Shown here: one piece after another, positions 7,210-14,928 of the stretch
Layout: the number at the start of each line of letters is the position of its first letter
Position numbering within the stretch: the stretch's first letter is position 1
Source of the DNA: JAZDJP01 sp043803805
Lineage (GTDB): Bacteria; Planctomycetota; JAZDJP01
NCBI GenBank assembly: GCA_043803805.1
Contig: JAZDJP010000131.1
Coordinates: 1 to 64,000 of the forward strand
Length of the DNA stretch: 64,000 bases
Reading direction: 5' to 3'
Notes under the pieces: model-generated
The model's input: the letters and a program-made list of their open reading frames with translations, nothing else
What the model was told of the DNA's origin: nothing
The model's database searches: none
Translations under genes and position numbers: made by a program

Positions 7210-8826
7210 TCAACTCCCAAATCCCCCCCGCCGGACACAAGGTAGCCCCGCGAAATCCACGCCGAGTTTGACGCACACCGCGCGCCACCGCGGTTCCATG
7301 TCCGGGGCGAAGAGATCCGGCGTCCAGCCGAGTCGGAGATACACCCGGATGGCCGGAAGACGAAAATCGTCCGTCAGCAGATGGATGTTCCGGTATCCGG
7401 CCGCGGCGAGACGCCTCATCACCGCCGCCGTGACCGCCGTTCCGAGTCCCTTTCCCCCGTGCGCCGGGTCCGTCCCCACCCAGCCGAGAACCCCGCCGAA
7501 GGGAAAATGCGGTATCGGTCCGTGCTGGGCCGCGGCCGTCGCCACGAGGGTCCCGGCCGCCCCGTGCTCGATGAAAAACAGCCCGTCCGGAAGGGCCGTC
7601 CGAAGCACCTCGTCCCGCTGAACCTCGGACCAGTCCGTGAACCCGGCCTTCCGGAGCAATTTGACATACGCCCCCTCGTCGCCGGGCCGGAACGTCCGGA
7701 GACGATACCCGGCGGGAATCGGTGTTTCCGGAACGGGCCGCGCCGGATCCCACACCATCCGGAATTGCGCCGGCTTGGGCCGGGGCGTCGCCGCCGCGAT
7801 CCACTCCCGGGCATTCCCCCCGAGGACGCGCGCGATGTCGTCGCGGGAAATTCCGGCCGCATCCGCCGCCCGCCGGAAGGCGTCGAGTTCCTCATACAGA
7901 AAGAAGGAGAGCCGCTCCGCATCCTCCCCGTCCGTTTCCCGCATGTTGGGGTCGCCCGAGACGTCCCCGTAGAGCCCCCGCGGGACGATGTTGACGTAAC
8001 GCCCGTTCTCGACGACGCGCCGCATCCGCATCCGCGTGATGGGCAGGTCGCTTCCGAACATCACCCGACCGGGACCGACCGCGTCGAGGAGCCGCCGGAA
8101 CACAACCTCGTTGGTGTTCGCCGAAATGTCAAAGCGCATGCGTTTGGTTTCGGCCAGAACGCCGAAGGCGTCCCCGACATCCTCCTCCGCGTAGGCCCGC
8201 CCGACGTGGGCGACAATGAGTTTCACGTTCGGATAACGCCGTTCGATTTCGAGAAGATTGGCGAGATTCACCGGGTCCCGCAGGCGCGCGGGGCGCGGGA
8301 GGTGAAGCATCACGATGGCGCCGAGCCGGTCGAGCGCCGCCAGATGCTCGTGCGGCAGGAAATCAAAGACGCGGATCTCCGCGGAGGGGATCCACGCCGG
8401 CGCGAGGGAAAGGTATACCTTCACCCCGCAAAATCCCCCGGCCGCCAAGCGCTCCCGGAGTTCCCCCGCCGTCCATTCCGGCAACGCAAAAAGAAGCGCC
8501 GGCCATCCGGCGGCACGGGCCGTCTCCGCCACATAGGCATTCTGGGGATCGGCGTCCGCCGGACACATGACGGTCCCGAAGACAAGCGGGGTGACGCGTT
8601 TTCCCGGAAGAAGCAACCGGTACGTCTCTTCAAGATCCTCCCGGGGATTCTCCGCCGCCACCCGGGCCGGCCAGGTGACGCACCGCGCCGGGTCCGCGGC
8701 GGGCGTTCTCATCCCCTGACGGTACAGATGAACATGGACATCGAGAATATCCTCCGGCAGGAAATCCCGGAGGCGTGACGCGTAAAGTTCCCGGTCAACC
8801 GGTTTCACCTCGAAAAGCGGCGGCAT
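7210..8826 (-). CDS. Amidohydrolase 2 - GNAT acetyltransferase fusion
   Basis: 538 aa from ATG 8826 with GGAGGTG 5 bp upstream. Residues ~25-370 are an Amidohydrolase_2 TIM barrel: LDVHVHL (HxH metal motif), barrel motifs KLIVAHVGR and MFGSDLP, and the C-terminal VLGGNA often seen in this family. Residues ~390-530 are a GNAT acetyltransferase with the acetyl-CoA motif VGTDPAHGGKGLGTAV. Last gene of the sugar operon, starting one base after the isomerase-like gene. Substrates are unknown; the amidohydrolase could act as a lactonase or decarboxylase-type enzyme in sugar-acid breakdown. Confidence 0.85.
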   Translation of the reverse strand: MPPLFEVKPVDRELYASRLRDFLPEDILDVHVHLYRQGMRTPAADPARCVTWPARVAAENPREDLEETYRLLLPGKRVTPLVFGTVMCPADADPQNAYVAETARAAGWPALLFALPEWTAGELRERLAAGGFCGVKVYLSLAPAWIPSAEIRVFDFLPHEHLAALDRLGAIVMLHLPRPARLRDPVNLANLLEIERRYPNVKLIVAHVGRAYAEEDVGDAFGVLAETKRMRFDISANTNEVVFRRLLDAVGPGRVMFGSDLPITRMRMRRVVENGRYVNIVPRGLYGDVSGDPNMRETDGEDAERLSFFLYEELDAFRRAADAAGISRDDIARVLGGNAREWIAAATPRPKPAQFRMVWDPARPVPETPIPAGYRLRTFRPGDEGAYVKLLRKAGFTDWSEVQRDEVLRTALPDGLFFIEHGAAGTLVATAAAQHGPIPHFPFGGVLGWVGTDPAHGGKGLGTAVTAAVMRRLAAAGYRNIHLLTDDFRLPAIRVYLRLGWTPDLFAPDMEPRWRAVCVKLGVDFAGLPCVRRGGFGS

Positions 8827-8827
8827 G

Positions 8828-10225
8828 TCACACCTCCCCGATGACGCGGCATTCCATCCCGGCGAACCGCGCGAAGGCCGCCACGGCCTCCGGCGTCGCG
8901 CCGCGGACGAGCGCCGCGTGGTGCGTCCCCCCCGCCCGCGCGTATTCCTCGAGAAATTCCGGAACGGGGACCGAAGGACGCATCCAGCCGCGGATGCTCC
9001 GGGCCATGCCGGGGTGTTCCCGTCCGGTCGCGAGACGCACCGGCGATGCGATGACCGAGAATGTCCCGCCGGGTCCCGGCACGATATCCGCGTACACGGC
9101 CGCGCCCGGCGCGAACGAGCCGGCAAGATACGCCGGGGCCTTCACCCGCCCAAACTTGAAATCCATCCCGAGGAGACGGGGCCGGCCCGCGAGGAATTCC
9201 GGATTCACCTCCCCCATGTGGGACAGGTAGAGGGAATTCCCGCGCCAGTCCGGACAGAAAATCTCCGTGAACGTCGTGAGGCCGAACCCCCGCGCGAGCG
9301 CCCCCATGAACGCCGCCGTGAGGACATCCCCCTCCCCGGCGTAGCCGACGCCCCGCGCCATGGCCTTCGAGGCCTCCAGAAACGGCACCGTGATGTCCCT
9401 CCCCGCCAGGCCGTCGAACGCGAGAAAATTAAAGGAAAACGCCCCGGCCCCCTCCCGCGCCAGACGCCGCCGGATCGCCAGGCCCGTCCGGACGGAACAC
9501 GCGTGAACATCCGCCGGAAGTGCAACACGGTATGCCGCCCGGTCGCGTTTCATCTCGGCCGCGACATCGGCCCTGGGGATTCGCCGGATGTCCGGGAGAA
9601 GCGCTTCGGGCGGGATGGTTTTCACACGAATGCCGAACCGGCGCCGGAGAAGCGATTCCTCCACCGCGAAATCCCCCATCCCCCGGAACGATTCCCCGAT
9701 GCGGAGCGCCGTCATTCCGCGGAAGGCCCGCGCCGCCCGCGCCGCCCGGACCAGCCCCGCCGCCCGGTCCCGGAGCGCCGGACCGAACGCCCCCGCGACG
9801 ATCTCGAAATGACGCCCCCGCCGCCGGAGAACGCTGGCCAGATCCATGACGCCGTGGATGCCGTGGTTGAACATCACCCGCGACGGATCCGTCCCGAATC
9901 CGAACGCGGCATCCAGGGTGGTATCCATCAGAATCAGGGGGAGATCCGTTCCGCACAGCGTCCCCGCCGCCTCGAGGGAGGGCGAATACGCCAGATGAAC
10001 GCCTACGATCGCGTCCACCCCGGCCCGCTCGAATTCCGCCACCGCCCGCCGGAACTCCGGCGCCCGGCGGCAGATGTCCGCGCGAACGACTTGGATGCCC
10101 CGCGCCGCGAAGGCCTTCTCGATTTTTCCGAGAAATCCCTCGAACGGACCCCGCCGCCGAGGACTCACCTTGTCGTAAAGTTCCAGGTAAAACGGCAACA
10201 GGCCGATGGCGCATTCATTCTTCAT
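8828..10225 (-). CDS. L-fucose/L-arabinose-isomerase-like protein
   Basis: 465 aa; ATG 10225 follows GAGGAGGGG. The N-terminal half alternates beta-alpha units typical of FucI/AraA-fold proteins (VDAIVGVHLAYSPSLEAAG, DLPLILMDTTLDAAFG), and the C-terminal part carries the barrel (GEVNPEFL, PGPGGTFSVIASPVRL). Length fits this superfamily. Members interconvert aldoses and ketoses with a divalent metal; I cannot identify the metal ligands with confidence, so activity is inferred from family and from the neighbouring kinase and aldolase. Confidence 0.8.
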   Translation of the reverse strand: MKNECAIGLLPFYLELYDKVSPRRRGPFEGFLGKIEKAFAARGIQVVRADICRRAPEFRRAVAEFERAGVDAIVGVHLAYSPSLEAAGTLCGTDLPLILMDTTLDAAFGFGTDPSRVMFNHGIHGVMDLASVLRRRGRHFEIVAGAFGPALRDRAAGLVRAARAARAFRGMTALRIGESFRGMGDFAVEESLLRRRFGIRVKTIPPEALLPDIRRIPRADVAAEMKRDRAAYRVALPADVHACSVRTGLAIRRRLAREGAGAFSFNFLAFDGLAGRDITVPFLEASKAMARGVGYAGEGDVLTAAFMGALARGFGLTTFTEIFCPDWRGNSLYLSHMGEVNPEFLAGRPRLLGMDFKFGRVKAPAYLAGSFAPGAAVYADIVPGPGGTFSVIASPVRLATGREHPGMARSIRGWMRPSVPVPEFLEEYARAGGTHHAALVRGATPEAVAAFARFAGMECRVIGEV

Positions 10226-10262
10226 TTTCCCCTCCTCGTAAACGTCTCTCGCAGAAACCGTC

Positions 10263-10317
10263 GGGGGACACGAACCGATCCCTCCGCTTCGCTCCGGGCT
10301 TCCGGTTCATGTCCCCC
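10263..10317. repeat. Intercistronic hairpin
   Basis: Arms GGGGGACACGAACCG (10263-10277) and CGGTTCATGTCCCCC (10303-10317) pair with one mismatch; the loop can fold further (CCC...GGG around GCTTCGC). It sits between kinase stop and isomerase start, where it could set differential mRNA stability. No U tract follows on the transcribed strand. Confidence 0.65.
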
Positions 10318-10325
10318 CCTATTCA

Positions 10326-11816
10326 TCATTTGATATGCAGCGGTCCTCCGACTTTCACATCGCCATAAACGAGCGGGAACACGTCGCGGTAATGGGAGTA
10401 TCCGGCGAGAATGCCCTCGAGCGCGGCCCCCCGTGGCGGCGCGACACGCCGCGCGGGCGCACGGGCCACCCGCCGGGAAAAGGGATATACCGCCCCACGC
10501 GGCCCGCCGAGATCCGCCTCCGTCACCGCGAACACCGGCAGGGGCCGGAAGAGCGCGGCGAGCATCGTCCGGAAAAATCCCCCACGGCTCGCCCCGCCGC
10601 CGAGAACCACCGCGTCCGCCGCCCGGCGCCGGCGGACGTCGTCGAACACCCGCGCGAATTCGTACACCATCCCCGCCGCGATGGCCCTCACCAGGTCATG
10701 CGGCTCCGTCCCGGCGTTCATCCCGAGGAACGCCCCCGCGCCAAGCGCCCCGAAACGATGATGATTCGGCCGGTTGAACCACGGCAGGGCGACGAGCCCC
10801 GGCGGCGGAAGGAGCCGTTTCCGGAATATCCCCGGGAGACGCCCCAGGGCCTCCCGCTTTTCCGGATGGACGAATTTCGCAAGCGCCCAGTCCCAGGTGA
10901 CGTTTCCCGTGAGAAGCGGCTGGATGACAAGCCATCCGTCGTGCGTGAGCGCCGGGATCACCAACTGGACCGGCGACGACCACCGGGCGGCGCGGGAAAG
11001 TTCGAAATTTCCGACCCAGGCCGTGCCGAGCGAGCACTGGAGGGGCCGCCGGGACACGCCGAGGGCCGAGAGATATCCCGCCTCGTGGTCCATGTACGGG
11101 CCAGCGACGGGAATCCCCGCCGGAAGCCCCAGCCGCCGCGCCGCGCCGGCCGACAGGGGATGGGTCGCGTGTCCCTCCCTCATCGGCGCGACGATGCGAA
11201 GGGGAAAACCCACCACCGCGGTCAGATCCGCATCCCGCCCGCGCCGGGGGACATTGTAACAACCCGTCTGCAGGGCATGGCAGGCGTCCTGCCGCCACGC
11301 GCCCGTCAGAAGGTGATACACATGCTCCCCCGCCCCCGCGTAGATCGCGTCGCGCCGGAACAACTCCGGCCGCTCCCGTCGGAACCAGAGAAGCCGCGAA
11401 AGTCCGTGCCCCGGCGCGTCCCGGAACGTCCGCGCGCGCCAGAAGGCGACGCTCCGCCGCCGGGCCACCGCCTCCGCGAGCCCTTGGGCCCGGGTGTCAT
11501 TCCACAGATACAACGGGGTGAGGGGACGCCCCGTCCGCCGGTCGGCGAGGTGGCCGCTGCCGCCCTGGGCGCACACGCCGATTCCCGCGACGCGGCGCGC
11601 CCGCCGGCCGAGCGCCCGCCCGAGCGCCGCGAAGACACTACCGAAGGCCCGGTCGAGCGCCCGGACATCCATGTCGCGCTTCCCTCCCGGCGCCACCCGT
11701 ATCGTCAAGGCCTCCGACGCGCCCGCCAGGCACCGTCCCGTCGCGCCGTCGAAGGCCGCCGCCTTGAGGACGGTCGTCCCGACATCCACGCCGATGAAGA
11801 TATCATTCATCATCAT
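10326..11816 (-). CDS. FGGY-family carbohydrate kinase
   Basis: 496 aa. ATP-dependent sugar kinase: N-terminal phosphate loop GVDVGTTVLKAAAFD, LYLWNDTRAQG with the catalytic Asp region, middle GTAWVGN segment, and C-terminal VVLGGGASRGGF nucleotide-binding loop. Three consecutive ATG codons (11816, 11813, 11810); GGAAGGGG abuts the first, so the third has better spacing. The substrate is probably the ketose made by the downstream isomerase-like protein, giving a phosphate ester for the aldolase. The pentose/6-deoxyhexose subgroup cannot be told. Confidence 0.9.
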   Translation of the reverse strand: MMMNDIFIGVDVGTTVLKAAAFDGATGRCLAGASEALTIRVAPGGKRDMDVRALDRAFGSVFAALGRALGRRARRVAGIGVCAQGGSGHLADRRTGRPLTPLYLWNDTRAQGLAEAVARRRSVAFWRARTFRDAPGHGLSRLLWFRRERPELFRRDAIYAGAGEHVYHLLTGAWRQDACHALQTGCYNVPRRGRDADLTAVVGFPLRIVAPMREGHATHPLSAGAARRLGLPAGIPVAGPYMDHEAGYLSALGVSRRPLQCSLGTAWVGNFELSRAARWSSPVQLVIPALTHDGWLVIQPLLTGNVTWDWALAKFVHPEKREALGRLPGIFRKRLLPPPGLVALPWFNRPNHHRFGALGAGAFLGMNAGTEPHDLVRAIAAGMVYEFARVFDDVRRRRAADAVVLGGGASRGGFFRTMLAALFRPLPVFAVTEADLGGPRGAVYPFSRRVARAPARRVAPPRGAALEGILAGYSHYRDVFPLVYGDVKVGGPLHIK

Positions 11817-11830
11817 CCCCTTCCGGATAA

Positions 11831-11851
11831 ATTCGACATTCGGAATTCGGC
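11831..11851. repeat. 7-bp-period array ATTCGNN x3
   Basis: ATTCGAC, ATTCGGA and ATTCGGC follow each other without gaps, just before the tandem hairpins of the DeoR-kinase gap. Confidence 0.7.
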
Positions 11852-11853
11852 AT

Positions 11854-11910
11854 CCCTGCTTCGCCCAAGGGCTTCGCAGGGCCCTCCGTAGCGCCTTGCG
11901 CGTAGGAGGG
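11854..11910. repeat. Two abutting hairpins of identical architecture
   Basis: Hairpin 1 (11854-11881): CCCTGC-TTC-GCCC-AA-GGGC-TTC-GCAGGG. Hairpin 2 (11882-11910): CCCTCC-GTA-GCGC-CTT-GCGC-GTA-GGAGGG. Each has a 6-bp stem, a symmetric 3x3 internal loop of identical triplets, a 4-bp stem and a 2-3 nt loop, but paired bases differ between the two. They lie in the transcribed gap between the DeoR gene and the kinase gene. Confidence 0.85.
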
Positions 11911-11935
11911 TCGGAATTTCATCCGTACTCCATAC

Positions 11936-12718
11936 TCAGCACTTTCCCCTTCCCCTCGCCACGGCGACGTACGTAACCTTCCCCACTTTCCTCCCGAGCC
12001 ACCGCCGCACCGCCGGAGAACAACCGTCATCGGTCACGACGCGGTCCACGTCCTTCCAGTCGAGGGAATGGACAAACGCCGTCGTCGCAAACTTGCCCGA
12101 ATCCGCGACAAGGACGACCTCCGCGGCCCGCGCCACCATCGCCCGGCAGATGCGCGAGACGCCGACGTCCCGGGTGAATATCCCCCCCGGGGCCGCCGCG
12201 TCCGCGCCGATGACGGCGAGGTCCACCCGGAAGTTCCGCAGGGTCTCCTCCGCGAGGGATCCGGTCAGATCGGGGCTTGTCCGGCGGACGACCCCGCCCG
12301 GGAGCACCACCTCGCACCCCTCATTCGCGTAAAGGAGCGCCGCGATGGCGAGCGACGAGGTGAGGACGGTGATCCCCCGGATGCCCACGAGGGCGCGGGC
12401 CACCTCGCGCGTCGTCGTCCCCGTGTCGAGGGACACCGTCATCCCGGGGCGGATCCGCGCCGCCACCGCCCGCGCGATGGCGCGTTTTTCCCCGAGGCGG
12501 TGATTCTCGCGGTCCCGGAACGAAAACTCCACCAGCCCCGTCCGCGACGCCACGGCCCCGCCGTGGGTGCGGGACAGCCGCCCCGCGCGCGCCAGCGCCG
12601 CGAGATCCCGGCGCACCGTCATCCGGCTGAGGTCAAACCGGCGCGCCAGGCGATCCACTGACACCTCCCCCCCGCGCGCGACCATCTCCAGAATTTTATC
12701 GTGACGGACAACGCTCAT
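11936..12718 (-). CDS. DeoR-family transcriptional repressor
   Basis: 260 aa; GGAGAA precedes ATG 12718. N-terminal winged HTH (HDKILEMVARGGEVSVDRLARRF, LSRMTVRRDLAAL) and the GGA segment that closes DeoR HTH domains (THGGAVASR), followed by the sugar-phosphate sensor domain with GTTTREVA, IGADA and ADSGKF. DeoR proteins are released from DNA by a phosphorylated sugar intermediate. It is the second gene of the operon it presumably controls; a triple ATGTTC site overlaps the start region of the operon promoter (13570-13595). Confidence 0.93.
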   Translation of the reverse strand: MSVVRHDKILEMVARGGEVSVDRLARRFDLSRMTVRRDLAALARAGRLSRTHGGAVASRTGLVEFSFRDRENHRLGEKRAIARAVAARIRPGMTVSLDTGTTTREVARALVGIRGITVLTSSLAIAALLYANEGCEVVLPGGVVRRTSPDLTGSLAEETLRNFRVDLAVIGADAAAPGGIFTRDVGVSRICRAMVARAAEVVLVADSGKFATTAFVHSLDWKDVDRVVTDDGCSPAVRRWLGRKVGKVTYVAVARGRGKC

Positions 12719-12736
12719 GATTTTCTCCGCCGGGCA

Positions 12737-13552
12737 CTACCCCGTGAGCCCGTGCTTTTTCACCGCCGCCGTCGCCGTCATCCCTCGCTTGACCACGTCC
12801 GACAGCGCCGCGAGAAACGACTTGGGCTTGGAGGCCTGAACGACGTTCCGACCGAACACGACACCTCCCGCGCCATCCCGCGTCTCGCGCTGGGCCAGTT
12901 CCAGCGCCTCCCGGTCCGTCGGCGTCTTCTCGGCGCCGAGTCCCAGAACGGGAATCCCGACCGTGGACGTGACCTCCCTGAATTTCACGGTGTAGAACGT
13001 CTTGATGGCGTCGGCGCCGAGTTCGTACAGCATCCGGCACCCCATGAGAATCTCCTCGTGAAACGCGCCGGGCTCCTTGGTCATGTGGCGGGCCGGGAAA
13101 TACTCGCCGATCACCGGAAGACCGATCGCATGCGCCTTTTCGCACAGGTCCGCGAAAATCTCGGCGTTCCGGGCGTCGGTGGCCTCGCGCCCGGTCTTGA
13201 GGGTGAGGCACACCAGCACCGCGTCGGCCCCGGCCGTGGCGGCCGCCTGCGGGGTCACCAGATGGGAAACGACCCCCTCCCCGTAATTCCACCGGAAGGC
13301 GAACACGCTGTTGTAATTAATCCGGGTGATGGCGAGCGGCGCCCCCCGCCTTCCGAAATACCCGCGCGCGTGCGGGAGAACCCCGGGCGAGAGCAGAATT
13401 CCATCCGCCCCGTCGCCGAGCCCCGCGAGCATGCGGGGAATGTCCGCCATCCCCTTGTGAGGGCCGTCGAACATCCCGTGGTCGCAGGCCACCACCACCG
13501 CCTTCCCCTCCGCGCCGAACAACCGCCCCATCCGGATATCTCGGCCTGACAT
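12737..13552 (-). CDS. DeoC/LacD/FbaB-type class I aldolase
   Basis: 271 aa from ATG 13552, chosen because GGGGAGG lies 7 bp upstream. TIM-barrel Schiff-base aldolase: VVACDHGMF (phosphate/substrate strand), the lysine in ADAIKTFYT as likely Schiff-base residue, and LGLGAEKT plus GGVVFGRNV phosphate-binding strands near the end. Related enzymes split fructose-1,6-bisphosphate, tagatose-1,6-bisphosphate or sulfofructose-1-phosphate. As first gene of the operon with kinase and isomerase it probably performs the terminal cleavage of a phosphorylated ketose. Exact substrate unknown. Confidence 0.87.
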   Translation of the reverse strand: MSGRDIRMGRLFGAEGKAVVVACDHGMFDGPHKGMADIPRMLAGLGDGADGILLSPGVLPHARGYFGRRGAPLAITRINYNSVFAFRWNYGEGVVSHLVTPQAAATAGADAVLVCLTLKTGREATDARNAEIFADLCEKAHAIGLPVIGEYFPARHMTKEPGAFHEEILMGCRMLYELGADAIKTFYTVKFREVTSTVGIPVLGLGAEKTPTDREALELAQRETRDGAGGVVFGRNVVQASKPKSFLAALSDVVKRGMTATAAVKKHGLTG

Positions 13553-13569
13553 GGGTTTCCTCCCCCGAA

Positions 13570-13595
13570 ATGTTCTTTTATGTTCGACTATGTTC
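13570..13595 (-). promoter_or_regulatory. Putative DeoR operator, three phased ATGTTC half-sites
   Basis: ATGTTC begins at 13570, 13580 and 13590 on the plus strand (GAACAT read toward the aldolase gene), an exact 10-bp spacing. Direct-repeat T-GTT(T/C)-type half-sites are known for DeoR-family regulators (e.g. TGTTCG in GlpR sites). The cluster lies just downstream of the -10 box and would cover the transcription start. Confidence 0.65.
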
Positions 13596-13596
13596 T

Positions 13597-13625
13597 CATA
13601 TAGACCATATCTCGTTCGCTTGCAA
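13597..13625 (-). promoter_or_regulatory. Sigma-70-type promoter of the sugar operon
   Basis: Minus strand TTGCAA (13625-13620), 17-bp spacer, TATATG (13602-13597). Four of six consensus bases in each box. The operator-like repeats follow directly. Confidence 0.6.
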
Positions 13626-13654
13626 CAAAAATTCCGGAACAACCCGCCAACGAT

Positions 13655-13683
13655 TTGCCGCACGGCCAGGACTGGGGTACAAT
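13655..13683 (+). promoter_or_regulatory. Promoter of the BNR-repeat protein gene
   Basis: TTGCCG (13655-13660), 17-bp spacer, TACAAT (13678-13683), followed 30 bp later by the start codon. Confidence 0.6.
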
Positions 13684-13712
13684 GTGTTGAGTTGCCCAAA
13701 AGGGGGTCGGAT

Positions 13713-14813
13713 ATGAATTCCTTCGAGAGAACAAAAGGTGTGATCATGTCCCGCACGGCGTGGGTCGCGATGGCGGCTGTTTTGGCGTGTTCCGGCATGG
13801 CCGCGGCCGAAGATCGTTGGGACGCGGTTGCCTCGGGAACGGAGAACACGTTGCGGGGGGTGTGTGTCGCCGACAAGAAGCATGCGTGGGCCGTCGGAGA
13901 CAAGGGAACCATTCTCGCGACCGCCGACGGCGGGAAAACGTGGGCTTCTCAAAAGTCCGAATCGGACGGCACGCTCCGGGCGGTGAATTTTTTGAATGCC
14001 CTGGAAGGTTGGATTGTCGGTGACGGCGACACCGACGCGCCCAAGGTGACAAGCGGCCACGTGATGATGGGGCCCGGAATCCGCATGACGGCGGGGACTT
14101 GCCTGTCCACCGCCGACGGCGGAAAAACCTGGAAGCGGAGTTGGGTCCAGACGAATTTCGAACTGCGGGCGGTCCGGATGGTCTCGAAGGAATTCGGCCA
14201 GATTTGCAACCACGGGGGCGCCGCGCATCCGGACGGGGACCGGATGCTGACGAAGAACGGTGGAAAGACGTGGAGCCAGAGTCGCGTGTTCCGGGGCTTG
14301 AACAGCGCGTTCTGGCTTGACGACAAATCCGCCGTTGCGGTGGGAAGTCCCGTGTGCGTGGGATTCACGCCGCCGCCCGGCGATCCCCTTTACAAAAGTA
14401 AAAACGCGCGGATCGTCTCGACGGCGGACGGCGGAGCGTCCTGGTTGCCGGCGGACATTCCGGATCTCGCGGGGGGCCGGACGGAACTCCGCGGCGTTTG
14501 GTTCGGCGACGCGAAGACGGGTGTCGCCGTCGGCGACAAGGGGATGGTCGTTCGGACATCCGACGGCGGGAAAACGTGGTCTGTTGTGAAAGACGTCACC
14601 GGGAAAAATCTCTCCGGCGTTGTTCTCGTTGACGCCATGAGGGGCTGGGCGGTGGGGCAGGAAGGGATTCTTTTCGAAACCGCCGACGGCGGCAAGAGTT
14701 GGAAGGACACCGCCACGCCGGCCCAAAAGGATCTCCACGCGATTTCCGCGAAAGGCACGGTGGTCGTCGCGGTCGGCGCGGGCGGGACGATTCTGATCCG
14801 CGATGGGAAGTAA
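13713..14813 (+). CDS. Secreted BNR/Ycf48-like beta-propeller protein
   Basis: 366 aa from ATG 13713 (AGGGGG upstream); an in-frame ATG at 13746 would give a shorter, more typical signal peptide ending MAAA. After the signal peptide the protein consists of Asp-box repeats: TADGGKTW twice, then NGGKTW, TADGGASW, TSDGGKTW and TADGGKSW, each followed by a strand containing (W/V)AVG. This is the Ycf48-like or sialidase-type propeller layout. No catalytic residues are recognisable; likely a periplasmic or outer-surface scaffold. Followed by a vWA-like secreted protein in the same direction. Confidence 0.8.
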   Translation: MNSFERTKGVIMSRTAWVAMAAVLACSGMAAAEDRWDAVASGTENTLRGVCVADKKHAWAVGDKGTILATADGGKTWASQKSESDGTLRAVNFLNALEGWIVGDGDTDAPKVTSGHVMMGPGIRMTAGTCLSTADGGKTWKRSWVQTNFELRAVRMVSKEFGQICNHGGAAHPDGDRMLTKNGGKTWSQSRVFRGLNSAFWLDDKSAVAVGSPVCVGFTPPPGDPLYKSKNARIVSTADGGASWLPADIPDLAGGRTELRGVWFGDAKTGVAVGDKGMVVRTSDGGKTWSVVKDVTGKNLSGVVLVDAMRGWAVGQEGILFETADGGKSWKDTATPAQKDLHAISAKGTVVVAVGAGGTILIRDGK

Positions 14814-14846
14814 TCGCTGCGAATAATTGTGAAAATTCCGTGAACT

Positions 14847-14881
14847 TTCACCCCCGGCATGCGTTATACTCACGGGGTGAA
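14847..14881 (+). promoter_or_regulatory. -10 box flanked by an inverted repeat
   Basis: TATACT at 14865-14870 lies between TTCACCCC (14847-14854) and GGGGTGAA (14874-14881). The arms could be an operator or a leader hairpin for the vWA-like gene. No good -35 is seen. Confidence 0.4.
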
Positions 14882-14928
14882 GTGTGTCGGTGTCATGTGT
14901 CCAAATCCCTTTCCGGGGAGGTGGGGTC

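Noticed and set aside
9205..10214. Extra minus-strand frames inside the isomerase-like gene
   Set aside because: Gly/Arg-rich frame shadows with no motif.
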